Shown here one piece after another: positions 16,230 through 24,486 of a DNA stretch of 64,000 bases. The stretch spans positions 124,001 to 188,000 of the forward strand of contig NZ_JACIBU010000001.1 of the NCBI RefSeq assembly GCF_014195485.1. Reading direction: 5' to 3'. The notes under the pieces were generated by a model that searched no databases, had not been told where the DNA came from, and saw only the letters and a list, made by a program, of their open reading frames with translations. The stretch is from Modestobacter versicolor (GTDB taxonomy: Bacteria; Actinomycetota; Actinomycetes; Mycobacteriales; Geodermatophilaceae). Positions within the stretch are counted from its first letter, which is position 1; the number at the start of each line of letters is the position of its first letter. Position numbers and translations under genes: made by a program.

Positions 16230-17969
16230 TCAGGCCACCGGAGAGAGCCGCACCGGCTCGTCGCCCGGCGCCCGGGGGGCCGGTGCGACGGGCGCCGGGG
16301 CGGCCGTGCCGAGCGGGTTGATGACCTCGGCCCGGCCGTCGGCGGCGTGCAGCAGCAGGTCGACCATCCGGAAGGTGTCCTCGTCCGGGCCCAGCGCCGG
16401 CCGCCAGCCGGGCTCGCGCACGATCGAAGTGCAGCTGCCCTCCATCGCCCGGTGGAAGACCTCCGCCACGATCCGCGCACCCACCCCGGCCAGCCGGCCG
16501 CCGTTGAGCTCGGCCTCGCGCAGCACGTAGAACCACAGCGGCGTCCGCTCGACGAGGGCGTCGGCCTGCTCGGTGCTCAGCCCGGTGACCACGACGTCCC
16601 CGGCCCCGGTGAGGACCTGCTCCCGGGTCAGCGGCTCGACCTGCATCATCGCGGCCAGCTGCGGCCCGCTGGCCAGGTCGACCATCGCGGCGCGCTTGAG
16701 GTTGCGGAAGGCCAGGTTCCGCTGCATCGCCGTGCTCGGCGCCTCGGGGGCGCGACCGCCGAAGCTGCCGGCGGGCAGCTGGGCCAGCGGGTCGACCAGG
16801 CCGGTGTCGATGCGCTTGGCCCGGTCCGGTCCGCCGTCCGGCGTCAGCTCCGGGCGCTGGGCCTCGGCGAAGTCGTAGAGCCGGCCGAAGTCGGCGATCC
16901 AGTTGCTCGGCAGCCGCAGCGACTCCGGCGAGGCGTCCGGTTCGTCCAGCTGCTGCAGCGACAGGTTGTCCAGCGCGCCGGAGACGCCGCTGAAGGCGAA
17001 GAGCTGGAGCAGCGTCGCCGGGCCCCCCGGGCCGCCGGTGCTGAAGACCCGGTTCCACTGGTACCGGCCGCGGACCTGGCTGTGGCCGAGCCGGAACGCC
17101 GCGACCGAGAACTCGATCGGCATCGTCGGCCGGCAGGCCGGGTAGGGCGCGTCGGCCTCGAAGAACCGGCGGCCGTGGGTGAACACGTCCTCGACGACCG
17201 CGGGGTCGCAGATCCGCGGCAGGTAGTCGGTGGCCATCATCCACTGGTAGTGCCGGACGACGATCCGGCGTGCCTGCTCGAACAGGTCGTCCTCCGCGAC
17301 GCCGTCCGCGGCGAGGGTGTCGACGACCCGGTTGTGGAACCGGATGAACGCCAGGTGCGTCTGCGCGACGGCCAGGTTCTCGTCGTTGCGCGCGTCCGGG
17401 ATGAGCGGGGCGCGCTTGTCCGCCGCCGTCTGCGGCCGGGTCGGGTCGACGCCCACCCGGGGCAGGTCGAAGCCGGGCTGGTCGGCCTGCGCCACCGGGT
17501 CGGCAGGCGGGAACGGGCTGCCGGCGGTGACGCCCATCCGCAGGTGCGCGTCGCCGGAGTAGTACTTCCGGTCGTAGAGGTGCCACGGACCCCGCCCGTA
17601 CAGCGAGTCGAGGTCCAGCGTCGGCGAGCGGCCCTGCAGCAGCGCCTCGACGGTGAGCTCAGTGCCCAGCGCCTTGCCGGTGACGTCCTTGGTCAGGTCG
17701 TGGTCGACGAACTGGCCGAGGTAGGTGTAGCCGGCCGGCACACCGTCGGCGTCGGCGTGCTCGACGGTGGGCGCGGTCATCGCCTCGGCGACCGCCTGCA
17801 GCACGGCGTCGTCCAGGTCGGCACCGCCCTGCGGGCCGAGCCGGGAGAACTGGAACCGGCGTTCCCGCTCCACCGTGGTGGGCCGGCGGCGGCACGGCGC
17901 GCCCTGCCCGTCCTGGCCGACGATCCCCTCGCCGACGACGTGGTACTCCTCCTGCGCGTGACGGTGCAC
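16230..17969 (-). CDS. Animal-type haem peroxidase (peroxinectin/cyclooxygenase superfamily)
   Basis: A 579-residue protein. The distal haem motif is GQFVDHDLT with the histidine at about residue 90, and the proximal histidine is in FRLGHSQVRG at about residue 294, where this family keeps it. HNRVVDTL matches the conserved helix between them. The C-terminal segment LNGGRLAGVGARIVAEVFH is typical. There is no signal peptide, so it acts in the cytosol or is exported by another route. A GTG at 17969 preceded by GGAGGAG is the best start; an ATG at 17984 is possible. It lies behind promoter copy B, directly downstream of the S8 protease gene. Oxidation of a substrate such as lipid, phenol or halide is expected from the family; the real one is unknown. 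Confidence 0.9.
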   Translation of the reverse strand: MHRHAQEEYHVVGEGIVGQDGQGAPCRRRPTTVERERRFQFSRLGPQGGADLDDAVLQAVAEAMTAPTVEHADADGVPAGYTYLGQFVDHDLTKDVTGKALGTELTVEALLQGRSPTLDLDSLYGRGPWHLYDRKYYSGDAHLRMGVTAGSPFPPADPVAQADQPGFDLPRVGVDPTRPQTAADKRAPLIPDARNDENLAVAQTHLAFIRFHNRVVDTLAADGVAEDDLFEQARRIVVRHYQWMMATDYLPRICDPAVVEDVFTHGRRFFEADAPYPACRPTMPIEFSVAAFRLGHSQVRGRYQWNRVFSTGGPGGPATLLQLFAFSGVSGALDNLSLQQLDEPDASPESLRLPSNWIADFGRLYDFAEAQRPELTPDGGPDRAKRIDTGLVDPLAQLPAGSFGGRAPEAPSTAMQRNLAFRNLKRAAMVDLASGPQLAAMMQVEPLTREQVLTGAGDVVVTGLSTEQADALVERTPLWFYVLREAELNGGRLAGVGARIVAEVFHRAMEGSCTSIVREPGWRPALGPDEDTFRMVDLLLHAADGRAEVINPLGTAAPAPVAPAPRAPGDEPVRLSPVA

Positions 17970-18027
17970 GGTGCTCTCCTCCATCGGGTCGCTGGACGCG
18001 GCGGGGGCACGGCCGCGCTGCAGAGGA

Positions 18028-18053
18028 GAGCGCCGCGGCCCGCCCGGTGATAC
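18028..18053 (-). promoter_or_regulatory. Cluster promoter copy B (upstream of the peroxidase)
   Basis: Minus-strand GTATCA (18053-18048), a 16-base spacer and GCTCTCC beginning at 18031. It is about 60 bases upstream of the peroxidase GTG. The -35-like block lies in a CCGCCCG/CGGGCGG inverted repeat (18040-18059). Confidence 0.7.
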
Positions 18054-18071
18054 GGGCGGACCGCGGTGGGT

Positions 18072-19217
18072 TCAGGCGGCGGTCGGGGCGGCCTGCTGCT
18101 GGTCCCAGGTGGCCAGCCGGACCACCGGGACGGCCGGGACGGCGCCGTCGGGACGGGTCCACCCGGAGGAGTACGCGCCGCTGCGCAGCGCCGCGACGGC
18201 CTCCTTCGCGGTGAGCGGCCGGCGACCGGTCATCAGCCGGGCGATCGCGCCCGCGGCGACGGCGGCGGCGAACGACGTCCCCGACCACCGGGCCCAGCCC
18301 TCGTAGCGCAGCTGCTCGCCGTCGGTGGTGGCGACCGTGCCCTCGACGAACGTGCTGACCAGCCGGGACCCGGGTGCGGCCAGGTCGACCCAGCGGCCGC
18401 GGTTGCTCCACTCCGCCCACCGCGTCGACGTGGGCGTCTCCACGGCACCCACCGCGACGACGTCGCGCAGCGCGGCCGGCCAGAAGTCCTCCGGCGTCGC
18501 CGGCTCGCCCGGGCCGCCGAGGTTGCCCGCGGCGGCGACGACCACCATCTCCGGGCTCACCGCGTGCAGGTCGTCGACCAGCTGCTGCATGACCTCGCGG
18601 GAGTTCGGGTCGTCGGCGAAGCAGCCCAGCGACAGGTTCAGCACCTGCACCCCGCGCCGGGCCAGGGTCATCGCCGCCTCGGCGACCTGGCTGGACAGCG
18701 CCTCGCCGGTCGGGCCGAGCGCCCGCTCCACCCAGACGCCGGCGGCGGGGGCCTGCTGGAGCACCAGCCCGGCGATGAACGTGCCGTGCCCGACCTCGAG
18801 CGGCTCGGTCGGGCCGGCGCCGTCGCCGGCGGCGGGGTGCGGCTCGAAGTCCGACGGTGCGGACAGGTAGCCGCCGGCCAGCCACGGGTGCGGCTGCACA
18901 CCGGTGTCGACCGTGCCGACCAGCACGCCCTCGCCGGTCCACGCGCCACCGGGGGAGTCGCGGCGGTCGCGCAGCTGGGCGCGGGTGGGCATCGGTGCAC
19001 CCTCGCCGCGCATGTGCATCGGTGCGCCGGAGACCGGCACGGCCATGACCCGGTCCTCGTCCACCCCCGTGCAGCGCTCCCGCGCCGAGGCGTAGACGGC
19101 GTCGGGCAGGTCGATCCGGCGGAGCCCGCCGGTACCGACGGACGTCCAGCCGTCGCGCCGGCCGATCACGTCCCGGACGAGCGGGACGGCGCGGTCGACG
19201 ACGAGGAGTGCGGGCAC
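18072..19217 (-). CDS. S8 (subtilisin-like) serine protease, no signal peptide
   Basis: A 381-residue protein with the subtilase triad in order: Asp in VGTVDTGVQ (~102), His in GHGTFIAG (~143) and Ser in SGTSFAAAVAAG (~312); AAAGNLGG supplies the oxyanion asparagine. The GTG at 19217 preceded by GGAGG gives a ~100-residue N-terminal region that could be a propeptide or sensor but has no hydrophobic signal sequence, so a cytosolic role is likely. The open frame continues upstream, but the Shine-Dalgarno and promoter copy C favour this start. It is divergent from the CHAT protease gene. The pairing of an intracellular subtilase with a CHAT protease and a sigma factor suggests a proteolytic signalling or execution pathway. 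Confidence 0.9.
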   Translation of the reverse strand: MPALLVVDRAVPLVRDVIGRRDGWTSVGTGGLRRIDLPDAVYASARERCTGVDEDRVMAVPVSGAPMHMRGEGAPMPTRAQLRDRRDSPGGAWTGEGVLVGTVDTGVQPHPWLAGGYLSAPSDFEPHPAAGDGAGPTEPLEVGHGTFIAGLVLQQAPAAGVWVERALGPTGEALSSQVAEAAMTLARRGVQVLNLSLGCFADDPNSREVMQQLVDDLHAVSPEMVVVAAAGNLGGPGEPATPEDFWPAALRDVVAVGAVETPTSTRWAEWSNRGRWVDLAAPGSRLVSTFVEGTVATTDGEQLRYEGWARWSGTSFAAAVAAGAIARLMTGRRPLTAKEAVAALRSGAYSSGWTRPDGAVPAVPVVRLATWDQQQAAPTAA

Positions 19218-19349
19218 GGGGACCTCCGGGGTCTCGAGGGGTGGGGGAGACGTCGGCTGCCACCGTGGCACCGGGGGCCTCGTCACCGGGGGAACGGCGG
19301 CGTGGCACGTGCCGGTGCCACGGGGCAGGCCGGGTCGTGCGCGAGGGAA

Positions 19350-19374
19350 GAGCGACGAGATCGGCCGCTGATAC
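19350..19374 (-). promoter_or_regulatory. Cluster promoter copy C (upstream of the S8 protease)
   Basis: Minus-strand GTATCA (19374-19369), a 15-base spacer and GCTCTTCC beginning at 19353. It sits in the CHAT/S8 divergent space with a predicted 5' leader of about 125 bases before the S8 GTG. Confidence 0.7.
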
Positions 19375-19378
19375 ACCG

Positions 19379-19407
19379 GTGACCGAACCGCGCGCGACCC
19401 CTACGCT
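19379..19407 (+). promoter_or_regulatory. Housekeeping-like promoter of the CHAT gene
   Basis: GTGACC (19379-19384), exactly 17 bases, then TACGCT (19402-19407) fits a sigma70-like promoter with a TANNNT -10. It points at the CHAT gene 30 bases away. The GTATCA motif is not found in this orientation, so CHAT seems to be driven separately from the rest of the cluster. Confidence 0.45.
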
Positions 19408-19436
19408 CGGCGGCACCCCCGTCCCCTGGAGAGGTG

Positions 19437-22043
19437 ATGACCGCAGCGCGCACGCTCGCCGAGCAGGCGCTGCGGGAGTACCTCGCCGACCCGGTGGCCG
19501 GACGGGCCGCGGCGACCCGGGCGCGGGACGAGGCGCTGGCCGAGCGGGACTGGTCGACGGCGTCGCTCGCCGAGCGCGTGCTGGCGCTGATCGCCGGTCA
19601 CCTCGCCGACAGCGTCGCCGCCCAGCGGCACGGCGAGGCCGCCGTACGGCACGGCACGCGGGCCGGCGACGCCGGGGCGGTGGCGCTGGCGCGGGCCGAC
19701 CTCGCCTACGTGCACGCCCGCTGCGGGCGCACCCAGGCGGCGCTGCGCGAGCTCGCCCGGGTGCCGGACGTCCCGGGCCCGGACGCCGGCAGCCTGCTGA
19801 TGAAGCGCGCGCTGGCCCTGGAGACCCTCGGCCGCTGGAACGCCGCGCTGGAGACCTACGAGCGGGCGCTGCGCGTCGTCCGGAGGTCCGGCGACGGGCA
19901 GGAGCTGGGCCTCCTGCTGGCCAACCGGGGCGTGCTGCACATCCGGCTCGGCCGGGCCGGCGCGGCCGAGCACGACTTCCTGGAGGCCGACGCGCTGCTG
20001 GCGACCGTCGGCTCCGGCATGCACCGCACGATCGTCCAGCACAACCTCGGCTACGTCGCCGCGCTGCGGGGCCACGTACCGCTCGCGCTGTCCCGCTACG
20101 ACGACGCCGAGCGCGGCTACCTGGAGCACCGCGAGGTCCCGCTCGAGCTGTGGATGGACCGCTGCGAGCTGCTGCTCGCCGCCGGTCTCGGTGCCGAGGC
20201 GCGGGCGGCCGCGCAGCGGGCCGTCGAGCTGGCCACCGCGCGCCGCGAGCCGGCCGAGCTGGCCGAGGCCCGGCTCCGGCTGGCCCAGGCGGCCCTGGCC
20301 GACGGCGACCCGGCGGCCGCCCAGGACCTCGCCGACTCCGCCGCCCGCGCGCTGTCCCGGCAGCGGCGGCCCGGCTGGGCGGCGCTGGCGTACTGGACCC
20401 GGCTGCAGGCCTGCGCCGTCCAGCAGCCGGACGGCGTCGACGTGCCGCTGCTGCGCCGGGCGGCCACCCGGCTGGAGCGGGCCGGCTGGCCGGGCACCGC
20501 GCTGGAGGCCCGGCTGCAGGCGGCGCAGGTGGCGCTGGCCCTCGGCCGCCGGGACACCGCGCTGGCCGACCTGGCGCAGGTCCGGGCGGCGCGCTCGACC
20601 GGCCCGGTCTGGCACCGGCAGCTGGGCTGGCACGCCGAGGCGCTGCACCGGCTGTCCACCGGCGACCGCACCGGTGCGCTGCGGGCGGCGGCCCGCGGCA
20701 TCGCCCTGGTCGACGAGCACCGGGCCACCCTCGGCGCCACCGACCTGCGGGCGGCGGCCTCCGGGCGGGCCGAGGCCCTCGCCGCCCTCGGGCTGGAGCT
20801 GGCCGTGGCCGGGGGCCGGGCGGAGACGGTGTGGTGCTGGACAGAGCGCACCCGGGCCGCGGCGCTGCTCCGGCCGCCGGCGCAGCCCCGCGACACCGAG
20901 GACGTCGAGACCGACCTCGCCGAGCTGCGTGCCCTGGTCCGGCAGCACCAGCAGGCGGCGCAGGCCGCCGAGCCCGACCCGGCGCTGGTGCGCCGCCAGG
21001 TGCAGCTGGAGGAGCGCATCCGGCGGGCTCCCCGCCGGGCCGACGGCGACGGCGGGCCGGGGCAGCGGTTCGAGCCGCGGCAGGTGCTCGCCGCGCTGGG
21101 GGAGCGGGCGCTCGTCGAGTTCGCCGTCGTCGACGGCCGGCTGACCGCGGTGGTCGCCGTCGCCGGTCGGGTCCGGGTGCACCGGCTGGGGCCGGTCGAC
21201 GCGGTCGCCCGGGAGATGCACCACCTGTTCTTCGCGCTGCGGCGGATGGCCGGGCCGGTGGCCGGGCCGGGGCTGCGGAGCCGGCTGGCCACGGCGGCCG
21301 CCCGGATCGACGCCGCGGTGCTCGCGCCGCTGGCCGCGGAGTTCGGTGACCGCGACCTCGTCGTCGTCCCCACCCAGCCGCTGCACGCGCTGCCCTGGTC
21401 GGTGCTGCCCTCCTGCCGGGGCCGGGCGGTGTCCGTGGCGCCGTCGGCTGCGCTCTGGCTCACCGCGACCGGCCGCCCGATGCCGGCCGGCGGGCGCACC
21501 GTGCTGGTGGCCGGGCCGGACCTCGTGCACGCCGAGCTGGAGGTCAAGGAGCTGGCCGAGCTGCACCCGGGCGCCACGGTGCTCACCGGCGACCGGGCCC
21601 GGGTCGCCGACGTGCTCACCGCGACGGCCGGCGCCGCGCTGGTGCACCTGGCCGCGCACGGCCGCTTCCGGGCCGACGCCCCGCAGTTCTCCGCGCTCGA
21701 CCTGGCCGACGGTCCGCTCACCGGGCACGACGTCGAGCGGCTGCCGGTGGCCCCGGGGTGCGCCGTGCTGTCGGCCTGCGAGACCGGCACGACCGCCGTC
21801 CTGGCCGGCGGCGAGCTGCTCGGGCTGGCCGCCTCGCTGCTCGCGATCGGCGTGCGCACGGTGATCGCCCCGGTGCTCCAGGTGCCCGACGCGGAGACCG
21901 CCCCGCTGATGACCGGGCTGCACTCCGGGCTCCGGGCCGGGCAGCCGGCCGCGGCCGCGCTCGCCGCGGCGGCCGAGCGGGCGGCGGCGGGTTCCGACGC
22001 CGACGCCGCCACCGCGGCGGCCTTCATCTGCGTGGGTGCGTGA
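19437..22043 (+). CDS. CHAT-domain (caspase-like) protease with TPR-like N-terminus
   Basis: An 868-residue protein. Residues ~1-450 are tandem helical hairpins of TPR type (for example GRWNAALETYERALRVVRR, LLANRGVLHIRLGRAGAAEH); ~460-560 is a charged linker; ~560-868 is a CHAT domain (caspase-HetF associated with TPRs). The catalytic dyad is clear: His741 in VHLAAHGRF and Cys781 in VLSACETGTT. CHAT enzymes are cysteine proteases, including Craspase of type III-E CRISPR, and their TPRs usually receive the activating signal. The ATG at 19437 has GGAG five bases upstream; a GTG at 19434 is adjacent. The gene overlaps the promoter and possible start of the sigma gene, so sigma can also be read from this transcript. 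Confidence 0.93.
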   Translation: MTAARTLAEQALREYLADPVAGRAAATRARDEALAERDWSTASLAERVLALIAGHLADSVAAQRHGEAAVRHGTRAGDAGAVALARADLAYVHARCGRTQAALRELARVPDVPGPDAGSLLMKRALALETLGRWNAALETYERALRVVRRSGDGQELGLLLANRGVLHIRLGRAGAAEHDFLEADALLATVGSGMHRTIVQHNLGYVAALRGHVPLALSRYDDAERGYLEHREVPLELWMDRCELLLAAGLGAEARAAAQRAVELATARREPAELAEARLRLAQAALADGDPAAAQDLADSAARALSRQRRPGWAALAYWTRLQACAVQQPDGVDVPLLRRAATRLERAGWPGTALEARLQAAQVALALGRRDTALADLAQVRAARSTGPVWHRQLGWHAEALHRLSTGDRTGALRAAARGIALVDEHRATLGATDLRAAASGRAEALAALGLELAVAGGRAETVWCWTERTRAAALLRPPAQPRDTEDVETDLAELRALVRQHQQAAQAAEPDPALVRRQVQLEERIRRAPRRADGDGGPGQRFEPRQVLAALGERALVEFAVVDGRLTAVVAVAGRVRVHRLGPVDAVAREMHHLFFALRRMAGPVAGPGLRSRLATAAARIDAAVLAPLAAEFGDRDLVVVPTQPLHALPWSVLPSCRGRAVSVAPSAALWLTATGRPMPAGGRTVLVAGPDLVHAELEVKELAELHPGATVLTGDRARVADVLTATAGAALVHLAAHGRFRADAPQFSALDLADGPLTGHDVERLPVAPGCAVLSACETGTTAVLAGGELLGLAASLLAIGVRTVIAPVLQVPDAETAPLMTGLHSGLRAGQPAAAALAAAAERAAAGSDADAATAAAFICVGA

Positions 22044-22048
22044 CCGGT

Positions 22049-22073
22049 GTATCAACCGGCGCCCCCGCTGCTC
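22049..22073 (+). promoter_or_regulatory. Cluster promoter copy D (upstream of the sigma factor)
   Basis: Plus-strand GTATCA (22049-22054), a 15-base spacer and GCTCTCC starting at 22070. It overlaps the end of the CHAT gene and points at the sigma gene. A transcript starting six to nine bases after GCTC would begin near the GTG at 22082, giving a leaderless or near-leaderless mRNA. Confidence 0.7.
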
Positions 22074-22081
22074 TCCTCGTC

Positions 22082-22693
22082 GTGCAGACAGCTCCCGACC
22101 CGCCGCCGCGCGCGGCCTGGCTCGTGACCGCGCCGGAGGTCTCGACGGCGGACCTGGTCCGGGCTGCCGCCACCGGCGACCGCGGCGCCTGGGACACGCT
22201 GGTCGGGCGGTACGCCGGGCTGGTCTGGTCGGTGGCCCGCGGCCACCGGCTGCAGGGGGAGGACGCCGCCGACGTCTTCCAGACGACCTGGCTGCGGCTG
22301 GTCGAGCAGTTGCCGCGGATCCGCGAGCCCGAGCGGGTCGGCGCCTGGCTGGCCACCACCGCGCGGCGGGAGTGCCTGCGGGTGCTGCGCCGGTCGGGCC
22401 GGGAGACCGTGAGCCGGGCCGAGGTGCTGGAGGCGGTGCCCGACGACGTGCCGGGGTTCGACGAGAGCCTGGTGCGGGCTGAGCAGCGAGAGGCCCTGTG
22501 GCACCACCTGCAGACGTCGTCCGACCGGTGCCGGCGGCTGCTGCGAGTGCTGGTCGCCGACCCGCCGCTGAGCTACACGGAGGTGGCGGAGGTGCTGGAG
22601 ATGCCGATCGGCAGCATCGGGCCGACCCGGCGCCGCTGCCTGGAGCAGCTGCGCCGGCGGCTGGAGGAGGCGGGCGTCGATGTCGACCTCTGA
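22082..22693 (+). CDS. ECF-type RNA polymerase sigma factor
   Basis: A 203-residue protein with region 2 (ADLVRAAATGDRGAWDTLVG, then AADVFQTTWLRLVEQL) and region 4 helix-turn-helix (YTEVAEVLEMPIGSIGPTRR). There is no region 3, as in group IV/ECF factors. Several starts are possible: GTG 22082 (chosen, at the predicted transcription start of promoter D), GTG 22040 overlapping the CHAT stop as GTGA, and GTG 22124. It probably recognises the GTATCA/GCTC promoters in front of the S8, peroxidase and small-ORF genes as well as its own, which would make it autoregulatory. The following small gene overlaps its 3' end by 14 bases. Confidence 0.9.
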   Translation: MQTAPDPPPRAAWLVTAPEVSTADLVRAAATGDRGAWDTLVGRYAGLVWSVARGHRLQGEDAADVFQTTWLRLVEQLPRIREPERVGAWLATTARRECLRVLRRSGRETVSRAEVLEAVPDDVPGFDESLVRAEQREALWHHLQTSSDRCRRLLRVLVADPPLSYTEVAEVLEMPIGSIGPTRRRCLEQLRRRLEEAGVDVDL

Positions 22694-23138
22694 CCTGCCC
22701 GACGACGAGCTGGTGCGCCGGCTCGCCCGCGCCGTCGCCGTCCACGACCCGGTGCCGCCCGAGCTGCTCGCCTTCGCCCGCGAGGCGTTCACCTGGCGCA
22801 CGGTCGACGCCGAGCTGGCCGAGCTGGTCGCCGACTCCCGCGAGACCGCCGGCGCCGGGCTGCGCGGGCCGTCCGACGTCCGGCTGCTCACCTTCAGCGC
22901 CGGCGACCAGCAGCTGGACCTCGAGCTGCTCGTCGACGGCGCCACCCGGCGGCTGGTGGGGGAGCTGACCCCGGCCGGCCCGGCGCACGTCGTCGTCGAG
23001 CACGCGGGCGGCACGCTGACCGAGGACGCCGACGAGCTCGGCCGGTTCCTGGTGGCCGGCGTCCCGCCCGGCCGGATCCGCGTGCGCTGCGAGCCGGCCG
23101 GCGGCACCGCGGTCGTCACGCCCTGGCTGGACGACTGA
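22680..23138 (+). CDS. Uncharacterised sigma-linked protein, candidate anti-sigma or CHAT substrate
   Basis: A 152-residue protein starting inside the sigma gene (14-base overlap), so the two are made together. The N-terminal ~55 residues are helical (DDELVRRLARAVAVHDPVPP), and the C-terminal half is predicted beta-rich (QQLDLELLVDGATRRLVGEL, then GRFLVAGVPPGRIRVRC), like a small beta-sandwich. It has no transmembrane segment and no ZAS zinc motif, so it is not a classical anti-sigma. The tight coupling makes an anti-sigma, sigma adaptor or protease-cleavable partner the natural hypothesis. No family name is assigned with confidence. Confidence 0.75.
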   Translation: MSTSDLPDDELVRRLARAVAVHDPVPPELLAFAREAFTWRTVDAELAELVADSRETAGAGLRGPSDVRLLTFSAGDQQLDLELLVDGATRRLVGELTPAGPAHVVVEHAGGTLTEDADELGRFLVAGVPPGRIRVRCEPAGGTAVVTPWLDD

Positions 23139-23139
23139 C

Positions 23140-23167
23140 GGCCGGTCTCCCTCGCGGGAGACCGGCC
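23140..23167. terminator. Hairpin terminator between convergent genes
   Basis: GGCCGGTCTCCC (23140-23151), loop TCGC, GGGAGACCGGCC (23156-23167): a perfect 12-bp stem immediately after the sigma-linked gene and before the convergent RtcB stop. Confidence 0.85.
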
Positions 23168-23172
23168 GCTGC

Positions 23173-24336
23173 TCAGTTGCCCTTGACGTTCACGATCTGG
23201 CGCAGCGTGTGCCGCACCTCGACGAGGTCCGCGGCGTCGGCCATCACCTGGTCGATCGGCTTGTAGGCGTCGGGGTGCTCGTCGAGGAACGCGTCCGAGT
23301 GCCCCCAGGCGATGCCGCTCATCCGGGCGTCCAGGTCGGCCCGGCTGAACAGCCGCCGGGCGGCGTTCCGCGAGTGGTTCCGGCCGGCGCCGTGCGGTGA
23401 GGACATCAGCGAGGGCACGTTCCCCTTGCCGGTGACCACGTAGGACGCCGTCCCCATCGACCCCGGGATCAGCCCCGGCTGCCCGGCCCGCGCGGAAATC
23501 GCGCCCTTGCGGGACAGCCACACGTCACGGCCGTAGTGCCGCTCCCGCTCGGTGTAGTTGTGGTGGCAGTTCACCGTCTCGAGCCGCTCGACGTCCCGCC
23601 GCAGGAACCGGCCGACCTGGTCGACGACGCGGTCCATCATCTCCTCGCGGTTGAGGTAGGCGAACCGCTGCGCCCAGCGCAGTGCCTCGATGTAGGCGTC
23701 GAACTCCGGGTCGCCCTCCACCAGGTAGGCGAGGTCGGGGTCGGCGAGCTCGATGAAGCGCTGCCGGCAGAGCTCCTGGGCCTTCCGGATGTGCCGCTGG
23801 GCCAGCTTGTTGCCCACCCCCCGGGAGCCGGAGTGCAGGAACAGCCACACCTGGTCGGTCTCGTCGAGCGACACCTCGATGAAGTGGTTGCCCGAGCCCA
23901 GCGACCCGAGCTGCTGCGGCCAGTGCCCCACGGCCGTGTCGGCCTGGTGCGCACCGGGCATCGCGCGCAGCTCGGCGATCCGCGGCTCGGCGCTGTGCCG
24001 GATCTTGGTGTTCCGGCCACCGGCCGACAGCGGGACAGCCCGGGAGATCTGGCCGTGCAGCACGTCGAGGTCCTGCCCGGCGAGGTCGCCGGCGCTGAAC
24101 TGGGTGCGGACGGCCATCATCCCGCAGCCGATGTCGACCCCGACCGCCGCCGGGATGATCGCGCCCTCGGTCGGGATGACCGAGCCGACGGTCGCGCCCT
24201 TGCCGAGGTGCGCGTCGGGCATCAACGCCAGGTGCGGGTGGATGAAGGGCATCGCCGCGGTGCGCTCGGCCTGCTCGCGGGTGGTGGGCTCGAGGATGGA
24301 CGCCCAGTTCAGCAGGCGTCCGTTGATCTTCTCCAT
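23173..24336 (-). CDS. rtcB: RtcB-family RNA ligase
   Basis: A 387-residue RtcB protein. Metal and catalytic signatures are intact: PDAHLGKGATVG and GVDIGCGM (first Mn ligands, including the Cys), GSLGSGNHFIEV, FLHSGSRG, NCHHNYT and SPHGAGR, whose histidine is the guanylylated residue in RtcB. Members join 2',3'-cyclic-phosphate or 3'-phosphate RNA ends to 5'-OH ends using GTP, in tRNA splicing or RNA repair. No archease or RtcA gene is adjacent, so here it is more likely to serve RNA repair. ATG at 24336; the gene is transcribed away from the Nudix gene across a 150-base divergent space. Confidence 0.92.
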   Translation of the reverse strand: MEKINGRLLNWASILEPTTREQAERTAAMPFIHPHLALMPDAHLGKGATVGSVIPTEGAIIPAAVGVDIGCGMMAVRTQFSAGDLAGQDLDVLHGQISRAVPLSAGGRNTKIRHSAEPRIAELRAMPGAHQADTAVGHWPQQLGSLGSGNHFIEVSLDETDQVWLFLHSGSRGVGNKLAQRHIRKAQELCRQRFIELADPDLAYLVEGDPEFDAYIEALRWAQRFAYLNREEMMDRVVDQVGRFLRRDVERLETVNCHHNYTERERHYGRDVWLSRKGAISARAGQPGLIPGSMGTASYVVTGKGNVPSLMSSPHGAGRNHSRNAARRLFSRADLDARMSGIAWGHSDAFLDEHPDAYKPIDQVMADAADLVEVRHTLRQIVNVKGN

Positions 24337-24365
24337 GGTCCTTTCTCGTCTCTGGGTGCGGCGCC

Positions 24366-24379
24366 CTCGTGGCCACGAG
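24366..24379. promoter_or_regulatory. 14-bp perfect palindrome in the rtcB/Nudix divergent region
   Basis: CTCGTGGCCACGAG is a perfect palindrome about 30 bases upstream of the rtcB ATG. It may be a binding site for a dimeric regulator, but GC-rich palindromes also arise by chance. Confidence 0.3.
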
Positions 24380-24486
24380 CGCGCCGCCGGGGGAGTGGGT
24401 GGTGCCCCGGGGCCGGTGCAGTCAACGCGCCAGGCGCCGTCCGCGCACCTGCTTTACCCCGGGGGCCGCCGTGGAAAGCTGCTCCG

